Shown here: positions 43,398 through 55,529 of the stretch, in pieces | Layout of the letters: each line of letters starts with the position of its first letter | How positions within the stretch are numbered: the first letter of the stretch is position 1 | Source of the DNA: Doryteuthis pealeii | Lineage: Eukaryota > Mollusca > Cephalopoda > Myopsida > Loliginidae | DNA: 64,000 nucleotides | Direction of reading: 5' to 3' | Assembly (NCBI GenBank): GCA_023376005.1 | Contig: CM042145.1 | Location: 16,547,022-16,611,021, forward strand | The notes under the pieces: generated by a model | Told to the model about the DNA's origin: nothing | What the model saw: only the letters and a program-made list of their open reading frames with translations | Databases searched by the model: none | Program-made: the position numbers and the translations under genes

Positions 43398-44125
43398 CCG
43401 TCAAGCGATTTGGCCCCGAAACGGTTTGCACACTTTCTCTTCTGATGAGCCTATTTCAGTTGTAAACATCGTTTGTTTTTTCATTATATCTTATTCATAC
43501 TGTCGGATTAATTTCCATTTTATTTTCACATACTTGTCCATGAAAAAACTTTACATTTGAATGTTTACCCCTTTTCGATGATATCCATTAACACCACGGA
43601 TTTACCTATAAAAGTGGGCTACTTATTTTACAGTTGGATTGTATTACAATAATTTTGATATTCTGTATACACTTTTTATACATATTTTACACTTTTCTAT
43701 AACTTTACATCAGACTTTTTTGAGTCTTATTTCATTACTATAATGCTTCTGATTATTTTCAAAATTAAAAATGAGATTCATTTTGTTTTTAAATAAAATT
43801 CATTTTATTTTTAAATAAAATTCATATTATTTTTAATACAGACAGCACAATATTTTTTTTTTTTTTTGATTAATTCCAACATTTGACTAGCGTTCTGTTT
43901 TTACTAACGGTCTTTTTTCCCGTCTTATTTTTGTTGATGACCGAGCCACGTGCGGTTGATACATTATAATGCAATAGGGTCCTCATATTAGTTGAGGATG
44001 GGCCGGGTGTTGCTTTTTAAACCGTCAAGAGATTTGGCCCCAAAACGGTTTGCACACTTTCTCTTCTGATGAGCCTATTTCAGTTGTAAAACATCGTTTG
44101 TTTTTTCATTATATCTTATTCATAT
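43398..44125. mobile_element. Element flanked by direct repeats of about 105 bp
   Basis: The segment from 'accgtcaagcgatttggccc' to 'tcattatatcttattcata' (43398-43500) recurs at 44019-44125. Between them lie about 520 bp collinear with 18580-19010. It may be an LTR-type unit, or two tandem monomers of about 620 bp. No coding capacity. Confidence 0.7.
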
Positions 44126-44248
44126 ATATATATATATACATATTATAATTGTGATAAAAATTTTTATTCTTAGCTATCACTTGCTTCAGTATAATGAAAA
44201 CACCTCAACATAATCGAGAGATATTTTCTTAGAAAATCAGAACAGTTG

Positions 44249-44251
<3 letters not shown>

Positions 44252-44304
<53 letters not shown>

Positions 44305-44324
44305 ACACACACACACACACACAC
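44252..44324. repeat. (CA)n microsatellite
   Basis: About 72 bp, one CAGA interruption. Confidence 0.95.
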
Positions 44325-44444
44325 ATGGAGGTACTGCTGTGATAAACTGAGTTAGTGGTGATGATGATTTGGCCTCAAAACCTTGCCTAGCCCTAGATTT
44401 GCTAGCAGCCAATAAATGTTTTTTTTGGGGGGTAGGATATATAT

Positions 44445-44690
44445 ATATATAAGGTGTGTCATAAAAGTATCGAGGTTGAAGCTGTATTTACCAAGATAGA
44501 AATCAACAATGAATGGAACATTAATTTTTTTAGAATACAAGGTGTGTCAAAAGGTATAAAAAATGAGTTTTTCATTTTTATATTAGTCATGCATGCTTCT
44601 TATAAGCAGTTTGACACATAAACATTGACTGAAACTAGTGAAGGAAGGACAAAATATCATATATACTGACTTTTTGGACGTACGTTTTGT
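44445..44690. repeat. Possible mariner-type termini
   Basis: 'aaggtgtgtcataaaagtat' (44451) and 'aaggtgtgtcaaaaggtat' (44540) resemble mariner ends in the same orientation. No transposase and no clear opposite end. Confidence 0.25.
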
Positions 44691-45052
44691 AATGGTTCGA
44701 GTCGTGGGAAATGAACTGGTCGACCCAAGTTCAAATCCAGGACAAGGCTATTTGCGTTTCACATAGCGCTAATGCCCTTAAGAAATGTATGCCTCTAACT
44801 ATTCTCTCTCCTGTTATGAGTTCAAATCCTGGACGTGGTAATTGCATTTCACTTAGCGCTAATACCCTTGGGAAAGGTATAAATCCTACTCTCCCTCCAG
44901 CTATGGGTAAATAGTAGGGCAAACTGGTCTCTTTAACCTTGTTATGCCAACTAGTCTAGCTGAAAGAAAACTCTGAATTCAAACCTGTTAAACTCTGATT
45001 AAGGAATTGACCTTGGGTCACATCCTGATCGTGCGGAGACGTTGGTAAATAC
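44690..45052 (+). repeat. SINE family B, sense, with duplicated head part
   Basis: Head 'gtaatggttcgagtcgtggg' and 'aagttcaaatccaggac'; a second 'gagttcaaatcctggac' at about 44818 shows an internal duplication or nested copy. It ends 'gcggagacgttggtaaata'. Confidence 0.85.
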
Positions 45053-45189
45053 AATATAATATGGATCAAGTCACTAATAAGCACCTCGGCAGCTAGCTGT
45101 TAAGTGTTGAAAAATATTTGTCAACTTCTGAAAAAATAGCAAAACTTCTGAATCATTAAAGTACTACATGAGTACCAGAGATTATGGTG

Positions 45190-45572
45190 TTTTAAACCAC
45201 GAATGGTGACAGACAAGTCAAAAGAATAAAACAAACACAAACTTAGAATGGGAATAGACATGTATTACTGGCATACATAACAGTGGTTGCAAACTTTTGT
45301 TTGTCTGCTGAATGTTATACATAGAATAATAAACCACTTAGCTGAAATCCTGAGGTAGGGGAATTATCAAAGTCCCTTGCTATGGCTAGTCTGGTCATTC
45401 AGAAAGATATGAGAGAGGTTCTTTTTTGACGTCTGACTTCGGTGCTGGTCAATCAGAAAGAGGAAGAATTTGCCTCTTTGGCTTTGCCGCCAAAGTATAC
45501 CTGGCCCGTGATTGGTTGGTTCGATAGAGAGGCTCGTAGACAAGGACGATAACCCCCACCTCAGATTTCTTT
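45190..45572. repeat. Family E repeat, second copy
   Basis: Collinear with 5775-6185, including 'ttggctttgccgccaaagta' and the inverted ends CCTGAGGTAGGGG and CCCCCACCTCAG. Confidence 0.6.
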
Positions 45573-46020
45573 ACAAGATCTCAATTGGATTCCTATTCTG
45601 ATTAAATAAAAACTATTTTAATATAAAAAACGTGTGTTTCATTTAAAGTAGGTATACCCAAAAATTCGGCTGCTATTCATTTTAAAAACAAATTAAAATT
45701 AATTAAATCGATTATTTATGGTCAGATTATTGTCTAAGTCGAAAAGTAGTAGTATAAATCAGAAGTGCAACTCCACCCTCTATGTGGGTGTACTTATGCA
45801 ACTCCATCCTCTATGGGGTTTTTTTTTTTGTGGGGGGGGGTTATTTTTAAAAATTCAGGTTCTGGATTTAATTGGGGTGATACTGATGTTGTTTGCTTGT
45901 TCTTTTATTGTTGTTTTTTTTTGGTTTTTTTAACCCTTGCTTTCCCCTTTCTGATACAACATCCCACCTATTTCTCCTGCTCTTTTTGTTTTTTTCTCTC
46001 TTGCATGTATTTATATTTAG
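45573..46020. other. Unassigned, T-rich
   Basis: A short duplication 'gcaactccaccctctatggg' occurs at 45766 and 45798. Frames of 71-92 codons are Phe-rich and not supported as genes. Confidence 0.35.
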
Positions 46021-46022
46021 AC

Positions 46023-46401
46023 CAGAGGGTCTCAAACTTTTAAGTCCGTAGACCCCAACAAAAATTGGATTGACCTATCATGGACCCCCCGCCTCCTTAT
46101 ATACCCCAGTCCACCTTGCAGTTGTTTTGTTGCAACCAATTATGTAATTAATGAATTCTGCACAAATGTTTATGTAAAATAACCGTTAAGTAATAAGTAA
46201 AGTAAGCATAACATGTAAAAAAGAGCTGCAAATATTTAATATTAACTTAATAAGTTACCAAGAAAGCAAATTTCCTAATGTGATGGGTGAAGCCGATGAC
46301 TTTTCATAAGTTCATGAATATTTGACTTAAACTTTTGAAAATATATCAACATGAGCACATTCTCCAGGATTCTTGTGGAATTAATTTTTTCTAATTACTA
46401 A
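46023..46401 (-). mobile_element. hAT-like element, antisense, truncated
   Basis: Inverse of 38317-38819 from CAGAGGGTCTCAAAC; its far end is lost at about 46401, where half of a GGACC-type MITE begins. Confidence 0.8.
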
Positions 46402-46500
46402 AATCGTCTGTTAACAAACAACCGGAAGTTGACGATGAAAAGCGAAACCTGTCCTTTTGAATCTAGCAAATAGCTGGGGTGCTTATTGGTTACTTGGTCC
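46402..46500. mobile_element. Right half of the telomere-core MITE family
   Basis: 'aaaatcgtctgttaacaaac', CCGGAAGTTGAC and the end GTTACTTGGTCC match the right arm at 2520-2628. The left arm and TTAGGG core are missing. Confidence 0.75.
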
Positions 46501-47640
46501 ATTTAACTTTTTATAACAAGATTTTAAGGTAACAACTATGAAAAATGCCTATTTTGGGGTAAAAAAGATTTTCTGTATATCAGCTAATATGAAAAATGCT
46601 GAGGTAGAACATACTACTCAGTGTTTTTCTTTTTTCTTCCCTCACCATTTCAAGCTAACTGTAAATACATTTCAATAGTTTCTTAGAAATGAATTACACA
46701 GGATAGGTTACAAGGTAGGAGTTAGACAGCTTTAGTTGGGACCCATAAATTTTCCCGGGGACTCATTCAAAACAAATATGTGCATCCCAGAACGCACTAA
46801 ATCAAAAAACTATCAGTATTACTGTATATATATAAAAAACCATGACCTACATGCCATCTCTTTGAAGTGATTACATTCATTTCTGCTTCGGTTATTTGGA
46901 AAACATCCATAATCAAAATTTTCTTTAAATTGCTAATAATTTGTTCCCAAAGTTGATTTCCAGTATAGACATTAGGTAAATGACATATAATTCTAAGGCA
47001 TTTATAGAAATATGGTCAGAACAAATTATTAAAAATAATTGTTACATAGGATGAAAGAGCCACCGCCTATCTCGAGTTCTTGGTTTATATTACATGTTGA
47101 ATTAGATATAAATATAAAAATCCATAACAAATTATATAAATATAAACATTTCATATGTTTATATAAATATATAAACATTTCATATTTCATATGTTTATAT
47201 AAGTATAAACATCCATAATCAAAATTTTTCTTTAAATTGCTAATATTTTGTTGCCAAAGTTGATTTCCAGTATAAATATTAGGTAGATGACGTCAGTATA
47301 ATTCCATTTGTTAGAAGCAAAAATGATGTCTCTACTGTTCAAAGAACAGAGGCAAAAGAGGGCAAGAATGGGTTTCTGAGACCCTCATATAACATCCCAT
47401 GAGGCACCCAACAAACACACCCATTCTCTCAGGGAGATAGATATTTATTATCTACTTCTAACTACTCATATATATCTTCGGAAACAAGAACCCACGTGCT
47501 ATCTTTTTAAAGTAATTTCATTCAGTTCTGCTTCGGCTCTTTGGAAAACATCCATAATCAAAATTTTCCTTTAAATTGCTAATATTTTGTTGCCAAAGTT
47601 GATTTCCGGTATAAATATTAGGTAAATGACATCAGTATAA
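46501..47640. repeat. A+T-rich region with dispersed duplication
   Basis: 'gaaaacatccataatcaaaa' through 'gttgatttccagtat' occurs at about 46900, 47210 and 47547, and 'ataattccatttgttagaag' at 47293 and 47637. These are three diverged copies of one segment of about 150 bp. No gene. Confidence 0.6.
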
Positions 47641-47779
47641 TTCCATTTGTTAGAAGTAAAAATTCAAGTCAAACTGTGTGCATTCATTTCATTTTGTTTG
47701 ATATTGTCATGTGCTATTAATAATCCTCCAAAGTTTGGTTTTTTTAGATGTAATTCTTCTGAGTTTTTTGCACCTTTAC

Positions 47780-48022
47780 ATGTACTAGCAAATATATGCA
47801 CCCTCCAGGTGGAAGTATTTAAGTTTTGATGTGATAAAATATTCTATTAAATTAGAAACACTAATGAAACTAAATAAGAATGCAGATAAAATGATTTGAA
47901 ACAGAGGTGGGTATAATAAAAAAAATAGAACAACTTTGAAACTAACTCTTCCATGATTTTCCATCACTCCCGTCTTTCATTGCTAAATTTTCCTAATTTA
48001 AATATTTAGTTAAAATAAGAAG
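47780..48022 (-). repeat. Family F 3' part, antisense
   Basis: 'gcaaatatatgcaccctcca' to 'ttatttagttaaaataagaa'-like sequence corresponds to inverse 9230-9690 without the LINE insertion, so this is the empty-site form. Confidence 0.65.
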
Positions 48023-48269
48023 TAAATGTTATATACACAAATAAAGATATCTCCCGATTCACCAAAAATTCACCAAATTCAATACTCCCACACACCACAA
48101 TACAAAATGCTAACCGGATGTTGACTGAACTGTGGCTTTTAACCAAATGAAAAAAACTTGTCTGTGCGCATTAGGATCAATGCACGCGCGAATCTTAAAA
48201 AACAAAGTAGCAAATAAAATCATTTTGTTTTATTCCTACTTGTCGGGTATCAAAATTTTTTTAAACACA

Positions 48270-48790
48270 TTTTTTAAAAACTCATTTATTTCTATTTAAC
48301 CCATAGATGGGACCCTAACAGGTACTACCACTCCAGTCAGAGTGGACCTGGGAGTAATGGTGATAAAGAGGTACTCCACAATTACCAGAGATCCAGAATT
48401 GGAACTTCACCATTAGATGCAGTTTAATTTCATACCCAGGATACTATGACCCTCAGCCACTGCTTTCTAGCTCATATATGATAAAAAGAGGGGGGGGATT
48501 TGACATAAGAGCAATAGGGACGGGACATATAGGTGCGAGGGCTTGAGATGTGACTAACCAATTGATTAGAGAGGGCCTCCCTGATTGACTGTCTAGCCTA
48601 AGTAAGGGCCAAAGTGGAGTGTTGCATATCGTGGATAGCTCAGCCACCAGGATTCCATCCTTAAGCATCCCGGGTTGCCACCCACGGCCAACAGGTGGTC
48701 CCACTGGAGGAATTTCACCTCTCTGCAGAGGTGCACTTAGTGTGTTCTACCGCCCTAGTTGACAGGGCATGCACTGTTTTGGCACACAAA
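48270..48790 (-). repeat. Family C retroposon, antisense, near full length
   Basis: Collinear with inverse 650-1100; contains the 83-codon frame (48453-48704 minus, MGPPVGRGW...). Ends near 'cctctctgcagaggtgcact'. Confidence 0.75.
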
Positions 48791-48954
48791 ATGAATTTAT
48801 ATGAACTTTCACTTGTCACCTGTTAATTATGCCCTAACAAATATCTGATACATCCCCATTCAGAGTGCTGAGGAGGACTATTCATTTCGCTTCTCTCTTT
48901 TGACTCGCTATTTGGGGCAGGGGTCCAGTGTGCTTCGGCCTCTGGATCAGAAGT

Positions 48955-49192
48955 GTTAAATTAACAGCATTGATCCCAGGGGGGCTATCCCACCAGGCAA
49001 TACCTGCTCGCTTGATTTAAAGGAGCAGGGCTGGGTTTATTACCCAGTGCGTGAGGTGCCACACTTATGGGGGAATGCCGACGGGATCAATGCATTTTTT
49101 GCACCTACCACCCATGAGCTTCGGCTTGTGGGTGGGCCCACATTTAAAATGACCTTGTGTTGCACCCTCATAAGTGGGATGAGTCATAAATA
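48955..49192 (+). repeat. Family G repeat, second copy
   Basis: Collinear with 22333-22567 from 'ttaacagcattgatcccagg' to 'gatgagtcataaat'. No coding potential. Confidence 0.75.
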
Positions 49193-49199
49193 TGTTGTG

Positions 49200-50127
49200 G
49201 GCATAATGATGTGTAAACTATGATTTTAAAAGAAGGTAACAGAAATAGGTGGAAAGTTAGTTATAAAGTAAGTATATATATGTAATAATTACCTTTATAA
49301 GATATAAAATTCTTATATTAAAATTGAAGGCTTAGAGTAACATGGGTATAAGTGTGTACATAAAATATTCCGACAATGTTGAAGAATAATAACAATATTT
49401 AATTCCGTGACTGATGGAGGAAATACATTCAAGGCAAATATCTAAACATGCAGATGCATAAACGTATTACAAAGGAAATAGGTGTAGGACTTGTATTGTA
49501 AGGAATGTCACTTACTAGTAGTTGGTTGTGGGGCAAAGCGTCCCCCCCACTTAAGGGTTAGAGGCGTCAGGTGCCTAAACTATGTGAAGTTGTCGCCCGC
49601 CAGAGAGAAAAGAAATAAGAATTCAGAATTCCCACTTCTGCCCACACCCTCGCCACCTATTGGCGAACGAACCGCAGCAAGGGAAGATAAGCCTATCTGG
49701 GCTCATGTCCACCCAGAATTACCGTTATACTGACCCAACACCTTTGTTTATTTGGGTCACCAAATTATTTAATTGGACCGATGTGAATAAAACATAAATG
49801 TTTCCTTATAATTAGTTATTGCTGACTTGTTGCCTCTTTATCTCTCTTTTAACATTCCTTTCTTTTTCTTCCCCCCTACTCACTCTTATTCCTACTCTTT
49901 CATTTTTCCTATTGCCCTTATAGCAAATCCCCCTCCTCCTTTATCATATATGATAATAATGATAATTTTTTGTATACACTTATATGGTTTCAAGTATTCT
50001 AATCTAATTCTAATAATTTATACACATTTATATAATCAAGTTACATATGGAGATGTTGAAGCCTTTTACTGCCTACTGATCTCGAAGAAAGGAATGGCAT
50101 GACAATTCTTTACTGATGTCATTAAGT
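49200..50127. other. Unassigned; local G+C-rich block
   Basis: 49490-49740 is richer in G+C than its neighbours ('gtcgcccgccagagag', 'ttggcgaacgaaccgcagca') and has an 80-codon frame without recognised domain. It may be LTR leader sequence. 49960-50040 repeats the A+T motif seen at 34310 and 52380. Confidence 0.3.
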
Positions 50128-50448
50128 TTATTTAATAAACACCGTGAAACTATACAAGGAAAAACAAATCACATTTAACGACGGATAACAGTGAATACCT
50201 TTAAAAAGAAATAGAAAATCCTCAAAGAAATGTGAAAGCGCTTACCGTTGTCGCCTGTCCCCGACCAGTGACTTCCCCTTTCCCTTTTATTTAATAAACA
50301 CCGTGAAACCGTACAAGGAAAAACAAATAACATTTAATGACGGATAACAGTGAATACCTTTAAAAAGAAATAGAAAATCCTCAAAGAAATGTGAAAGCTC
50401 TTACCGTTGTTGCTTATCCCAACTAGTGGCGTAAACTCTAAAGACTTA
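50128..50448. repeat. 159-bp tandem duplication
   Basis: 'tttaataaacaccgtgaaac' begins each unit (about 50133 and 50292); the units are about 95% identical by eye. Confidence 0.9.
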
Positions 50449-51585
50449 TCCCTGACTTCCCCTTACCCTTTTCCAGTTAGGGTTCATAGACCGCAGAAAC
50501 CAGTGTTCGGTACCAAATGGTATTAAACCCATTAAACTATTCTAAATTGGATACTGTGGTTGTAGTTAATTTTTATAAACAAAAATAACTATATAAAAAT
50601 AAAACATAATTAACTGATCGGTTTAGCGGCAGTTACAAAGCCTACGGATTATCATCCGTAATCATCACTCTTAATAATTTACTTTCCAGTTGTCTCAATT
50701 TTGTAGATTAGAGAGACTCATGGTCTTGATTCCTTTATTGTATTCTTTGTTTCTTTATCCACATTTTTTGTGAACATTCTGAAAAGCTTATTTAGACACA
50801 CAGACACACAGACAGAAAATGAGATTTATAGATCAGACATTTAAGTCAAATATTTTATGATTAATTCTCACTGAATCTGTTTGTTGCCAGGCAGATTTTC
50901 ATGCCTGATTTTTATCAGTAGAAATTGTTTTTCCATGTGTCCATTTTTATCGTGCAGCTGACATCTCAAGGACATGCGGTGAATCCTGCACTGTTTTCGT
51001 ACCAATGGAATGCATAGTATTAGCCAGGCAATTACAGATAAATAGCATAGTGAATTAGTTAGAATGATAGGCACTAAAACAGCAGATACACAATTAAATC
51101 AGAGTCTGAGACAACATGAAATATATTATCTACATCATTGCTACTTAAGTATTGACAAGTACTTAATATATAAGGTTATTTTGTTTATTGGCTTATTGGT
51201 TTTATGGTATACTAACTCCTTATGGGTTATCTAATGCTGAAATTTGATTCATTTGTTAATTTTTATTTGTAATCATAACTGTATTTGGTACTAATGCAGA
51301 ATAGCGTGCAAGTGATAAAATCCTTAGAATCACATTTTACGTATAAAAACCATTAGATGACGGAAAGTCCCAAAGTAGAGAGACACTATGATTTATTTTT
51401 ACAAATAGAGCATCTGGAAAAAATAAAACTGTTGAAAAAAAATGTATTTCTCAGACTTGATTTTTAAAGTTTTGTCTTCCGTAGTAGAAATTGATTTTTG
51501 TAAAGAGAGGGGTGTTCTACGGAAGAAATTTGTTTGTCTTAATTGTGAGGGATCAGCATGCAAATGGTGACTGAGATGACCAATA
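50449..51585. other. Unassigned A+T-rich sequence
   Basis: A 'ttttatggtatactaactcc...gggttatctaatgc' unit at 51195-51240 is a relative of the short palindromic repeat. No gene or other element supported. Confidence 0.35.
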
Positions 51586-51890
51586 TATATATATATATAT
51601 ATATACTAACCCTTCCGCACGAGCAGGATGTGACACAAAGTCAATTTCTTAAGCGGAGTTTAACAGGTTTGAATTCAGAGTTTTCCTTCTCCTAGACCCG
51701 TTGCCTAACTACGGTTAAAGAGCCCAGTCTGCCCTACTATTTACCCATAGCTGGAGGGAAAGTTGATGGATTCATACCTTTCCCTAGGGTATTAGCGCTA
51801 AGTGAAATGCAGCTACCACATCCAGGATTTGAACTCGGGGCGAAAAGTCCATTTCCCATGACTTTAACCATTACACCACGCGCTTCCAGG
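51586..51890 (-). repeat. SINE family B, antisense, full length
   Basis: (TA)n at 51586-51605, then 'ctaacccttccgcacgagca' to 'accattacaccacgcgcttc'. The head boxes are intact. Confidence 0.92.
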
Positions 51891-52364
51891 ATGACCAATA
51901 TAGATCAGGGCACATGGTTGAAATAGACAAGATGGTTTTCAACAGGAGAAAGTATAACATCGGGAGAGCAACCATGCCACTCTGGGTTTTCAGGGTTTAT
52001 TATCCAGCAGACATGGAAGGGTTTCTAGTCGCAGTACCAAACAGGAAGGCTGAAACCCTCCTACCCTAAATCCCCACTCATAGAAAAAAATAGAAAAAAA
52101 ATACATAAAGGTAAATGTAAAATTAATTTTTTTTTGCTAAGAAAATTTATAAATTGTTTAGGCATTCTTTTTTTAAGATTTTGTTTTAACATCTCAAAAC
52201 TTTTGGGAATTACTGTGAATGTACTGAAATCCAATACTTTTCATACATAATCCAATGCTTTTATCACTTGTGTGCTATTCTGCATTAGTACCCTGTATTT
52301 TTAATGTTACAATTTTTCTTTAATTGCACTTTTTTATTTATCTTTTCATAATCATTTGTTTGCA

Positions 52365-52570
52365 CATGGTATCAAGTATCCCTCTCTAATAGTAATAATT
52401 TATATACAATTATATGGTTTCAAGTAATTATTCCTATATAATAATAATCATTTGCTTGCACACAGTTATATGGTATCAAGTATCCCTCTCTAATACTAAT
52501 AATTCACACACAATTATATGGGTTCAAGTAATTATCCCTATTTAATAATAACTTATACACAATTTTATGT
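52365..52570. repeat. Degenerate tandem A+T repeat
   Basis: Units of roughly 50 bp containing 'caagtatccctctctaata', 'aatttatacacaattatatgg'-type segments; relatives at 34310 and 49985. Confidence 0.7.
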
Positions 52571-52621
52571 TTTTTTTTAGTGAAATAGATCACTGAATAG
52601 GACTGAGCCTATTCTAGTAGT

Positions 52622-52865
52622 GACCACCCCAAGTGGAATTTAACAGGTTTGAATTCAGAGTTTTCCTTCTTCTAGACTAGTTGCCTAACCAAGGTTAAAC
52701 AGTCCAGTCTGCCCTTCTATTTACCCATAGCTGAAGGGAAAGTAGTTGGATTCATACCTTTCCCAAGGGTATTAGCACCATGCGAACAGTAGCATCATCC
52801 AGGATTCGAACTCTGGTCGACGAATAAATTTCCTACGACTCTAACCATTACACCATACACTTCCA
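52622..52865 (-). repeat. SINE family B, antisense, 3' end missing
   Basis: From 'aagtggaatttaacaggttt' to 'ccattacaccatacacttcc'. Head retained. Confidence 0.85.
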
Positions 52866-52967
52866 ACTATGGTTTCTTATCTAATAATTTGTAATGACTT
52901 ATATGGTTTTAAGTTATTACTATTCAATAATAATTTGCAAATATTTACATATCTTCAATCAACTATT

Positions 52968-53245
52968 CCTGTCAAATTGCAATATCAATGTTTTAAGAGC
53001 AAGTGTAGTTCAAAACCATCTTAATGTTATTTCTCTGAATGTTTGAGATGAGGCTTGATGATTAGTATTATCTGCGTTATTCGGACTATTGTCCTCATCT
53101 TCATTTCCTGTCAAATTGCAATATCAATGTTTTAAGAGCAAGTGTAGTTCAAAACCATTTTAATGTTACTTCTCTGAATGTTTGAGATGAAGCTTGATGA
53201 TTAGTATTATCTGCGTTATTCGGACTATTGTCCTCATCTTCATTG
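52968..53245. repeat. 139-bp tandem duplication
   Basis: CCTGTCAAATTGC begins each unit (52968 and 53107); the copies are nearly identical. The second unit includes the left arm of the foldback at 53197. Confidence 0.92.
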
Positions 53246-53436
53246 TTATATGACAAGAAGGTTCCTGATTACGACAAGAAAGAACCCGAGTCTAAGAAGG
53301 TTCCCGAGTCCGAGAAGGTTCCCGAGTCCAACAAGAAATACCTGAAGAAGGCCGGAGGGCATATTGGCCGAAACGTTGTACAGATAACAATGAAGATGAG
53401 GACAATAGTCCGAATAACGCAGATAATACTAATCAT
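53197..53436 (+). mobile_element. Family J foldback with 50-bp perfect inverted arms
   Basis: The arms 'atgattagtattatctgcgt' and 'acgcagataatactaatcat' extend to about 50 bp each. The interior repeats AAGGTTCCCGAGTCC and carries 'CTGAAGAAGGCC...GGCCGAAAC', like a hammerhead core, but no stem I can form. An 81-codon frame (YDKKVPDYDKK... repeats) arises from the tandem GAGTCC units. Confidence 0.75.
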
Positions 53437-53697
53437 TTTAATGTTATTTCAAACAAATGTATTTGATTCATAGATGAGATCCTCATAGGACTTCAGGTCA
53501 GACCATTGATTACAATGTTGGCAAACCACTGATTGGGTTTCAAGAACCTCAACAATCAAGTAGACTTAAAATCAAACATTCTCATTATGTTTGTATATAA
53601 CCAGAAACTGGTTAAATCGAACTTAACGGACCTAAATTCCACCATCGTATGTCACCCTGCCAAAGGAAAAAAAATACCAAATATCAGGAAATTAACT

Positions 53698-53960
53698 TAA
53701 TTTTATGAAATTTTCAGTGTTGATATATCAATGAATAAAAGATATAATGCACCAGTTATTTTATTTAAAAACTTTTATATTTTTTCAGGTCAGTTAACTT
53801 TGAACCACGTATATTTCAGAATCTGTGTTACACCTCAAAGATACGTGGTTCAAAGTTAACTGACCTGAAAAATCTAAAAGTTTTAAATAAAATAACTGGT
53901 GCATTATATCTTTTATTCATTAATATATCAATACCGAAAATTTCATACTTAAAACAAAAG
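53698..53960. repeat. Large palindrome, about 115-bp arms
   Basis: 'aaaagatataatgcaccagt' to 'gttaactttgaaccacgtat' is inverted after a loop of about 30 bp. Arm identity is high. Confidence 0.88.
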
Positions 53961-54036
53961 ACATGTTTATTTATTTTCCATGTGCCTCTATGGATAGTTA
54001 ATATTAAAAAGTATTTATTTAAAAAAAGATTTTGCT

Positions 54037-54350
54037 AGGGTTAGGGTTAGGGGTTAGGGGTTAGGGTTAGGGTTAGGGTTAGGGGTTAAGGTTAGCTGTT
54101 ATTATTATAACCTTATAATATACTTTTTATAGCTTTAACGTTAAAAGTTTTATAATTAAAAAAGAATTGCTATTGAATTAACAACAAAATGAAATAAGTA
54201 AAATAAAAGTGTCTTTAATATAAAAACGTGCCTTTCGTTTATAGTTTTATATTTTTAAAAAAAGTGCGTCTAAAAATCGAATTATAATAGTGAAAAGCAA
54301 AACATGTCCTTTTGAATCTAGGTCTCACCTGGGGTGCTTATTGGTGTCAA
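54037..54350. mobile_element. Telomere-repeat tract with MITE right end
   Basis: About ten TTAGGG/TTAGGGG units (54037-54095), then A+T-rich sequence, then 'aaaacatgtccttttgaatc' and 'cacctggggtgcttattggt', the right arm of the GGACC family. The left arm is absent. Confidence 0.7.
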
Positions 54351-54603
54351 GGTTCGAGTATTTAACCACAGAGGTTTTGTCCTTTTTTTATTCAATGTTC
54401 ATTTGTTAGATATAAATTCTTTGTTGATTTTTCCATAATGTCTATTCATTTTGTCTACCAATTTATAACTGTTCTGAATATTTCAATTGTGAAGGTGACA
54501 GCAACTACTCCCACCTAACGTAAGAACAATAATCTTTTACAAGTATGAAGTTATGCAGTAAACAATGAGAAATGATTTAATGAATACATGGATGTATAAA
54601 AAG

Positions 54604-55096
54604 AATAGACAACAAATTTAATTGAGTTTCTTCTTAGAAAGGAAGAAAAGAAGAAAAAGAGTCACTAGAAAGAGAGGGAAAAGTAATAGGAAAAAGAGAG
54701 GTGAGAGAAAGAGAGAGAGAAAAGAATTAGAGAACAAAAGAGAGAGAGAAATAGAGAGAAAAATACAAGGAAAAGAAAGAGAGAAAAGTACAATAAAAAG
54801 AAAGAGAGAAATAGAGAGAGAAAGAATTAGAGAGAGAGGGGGGTAATAGAAAAAAGAAAGGTGAGAAAATAAGAGGAAAAGTAACAGGAAAAGAAAGAAA
54901 GAAAGAGAGAAAGAGAGGGAGTGAAAAGAATTAGAGAGAAGAGAGGGTGAGAGAAATAGAGAGAAAAGTAACAGGAAAAGAAAGAAAGAAAGAGAGAAAG
55001 AGAGGAGTGAAAAGATTAGAGAGAAAGAGAGGGTGAGAGAAATAGAGAGAAAAGTAACAGGAAAAGAAAAACAGAAATAGAGGCAGGGAAAAGAAT

Positions 55097-55140
<44 letters not shown>

Positions 55141-55316
55141 GACAGAGACAGAGAGAGAGAATGAAAATGAATTCTTAAAAAGGAAAGAAAGAGAAATAGA
55201 AAAATAATTGAAAAATAGAAAAACAGAGATAAAAGAAAGAAAGAAAGAACGAACGACAAACGAACGAACGAACAAACGAAAGAAAGAAAGAAAAGAAAGA
55301 AAGAAAGAAAGAATGT
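54604..55316. repeat. Purine-rich (GA)n/(GAAA)n tract of about 700 bp
   Basis: GAGAGAAAGAGAG variants, a GACA run at 55108-55140 and GAAC/GAAA runs to 55314. Frames on either strand are Ser/Leu/Phe or Arg/Lys/Glu runs, not genes. Confidence 0.95.
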
Positions 55317-55529
55317 GATTTTTGCTTCATTGAAGTAAAAAAATGTCTCAATACAGAAAACTTTCTTGTGAACAAGAAAAATTTAAGATCTAAAGTTCTG
55401 TTGTGGTCTTTGCAACTGCCAAAACTCAGACTATATCTATTATTTGCATAGTGCCCATGAAAAATTGACAGGATTATTTATATACTAGCAAGACCTGTGT
55501 ATATACCACAGTATGATAATTTAATTATT

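Noticed and set aside
44445..44690. Mariner transposon
   Set aside because: Two similar 'aaggtgtgtca' ends are in the same orientation and no transposase remains are visible; listed only as a weak repeat.
54618..55275. Frames of 114-213 codons on the minus strand
   Set aside because: They arise from the (GA)n/(GAAA)n tract and lack any domain.
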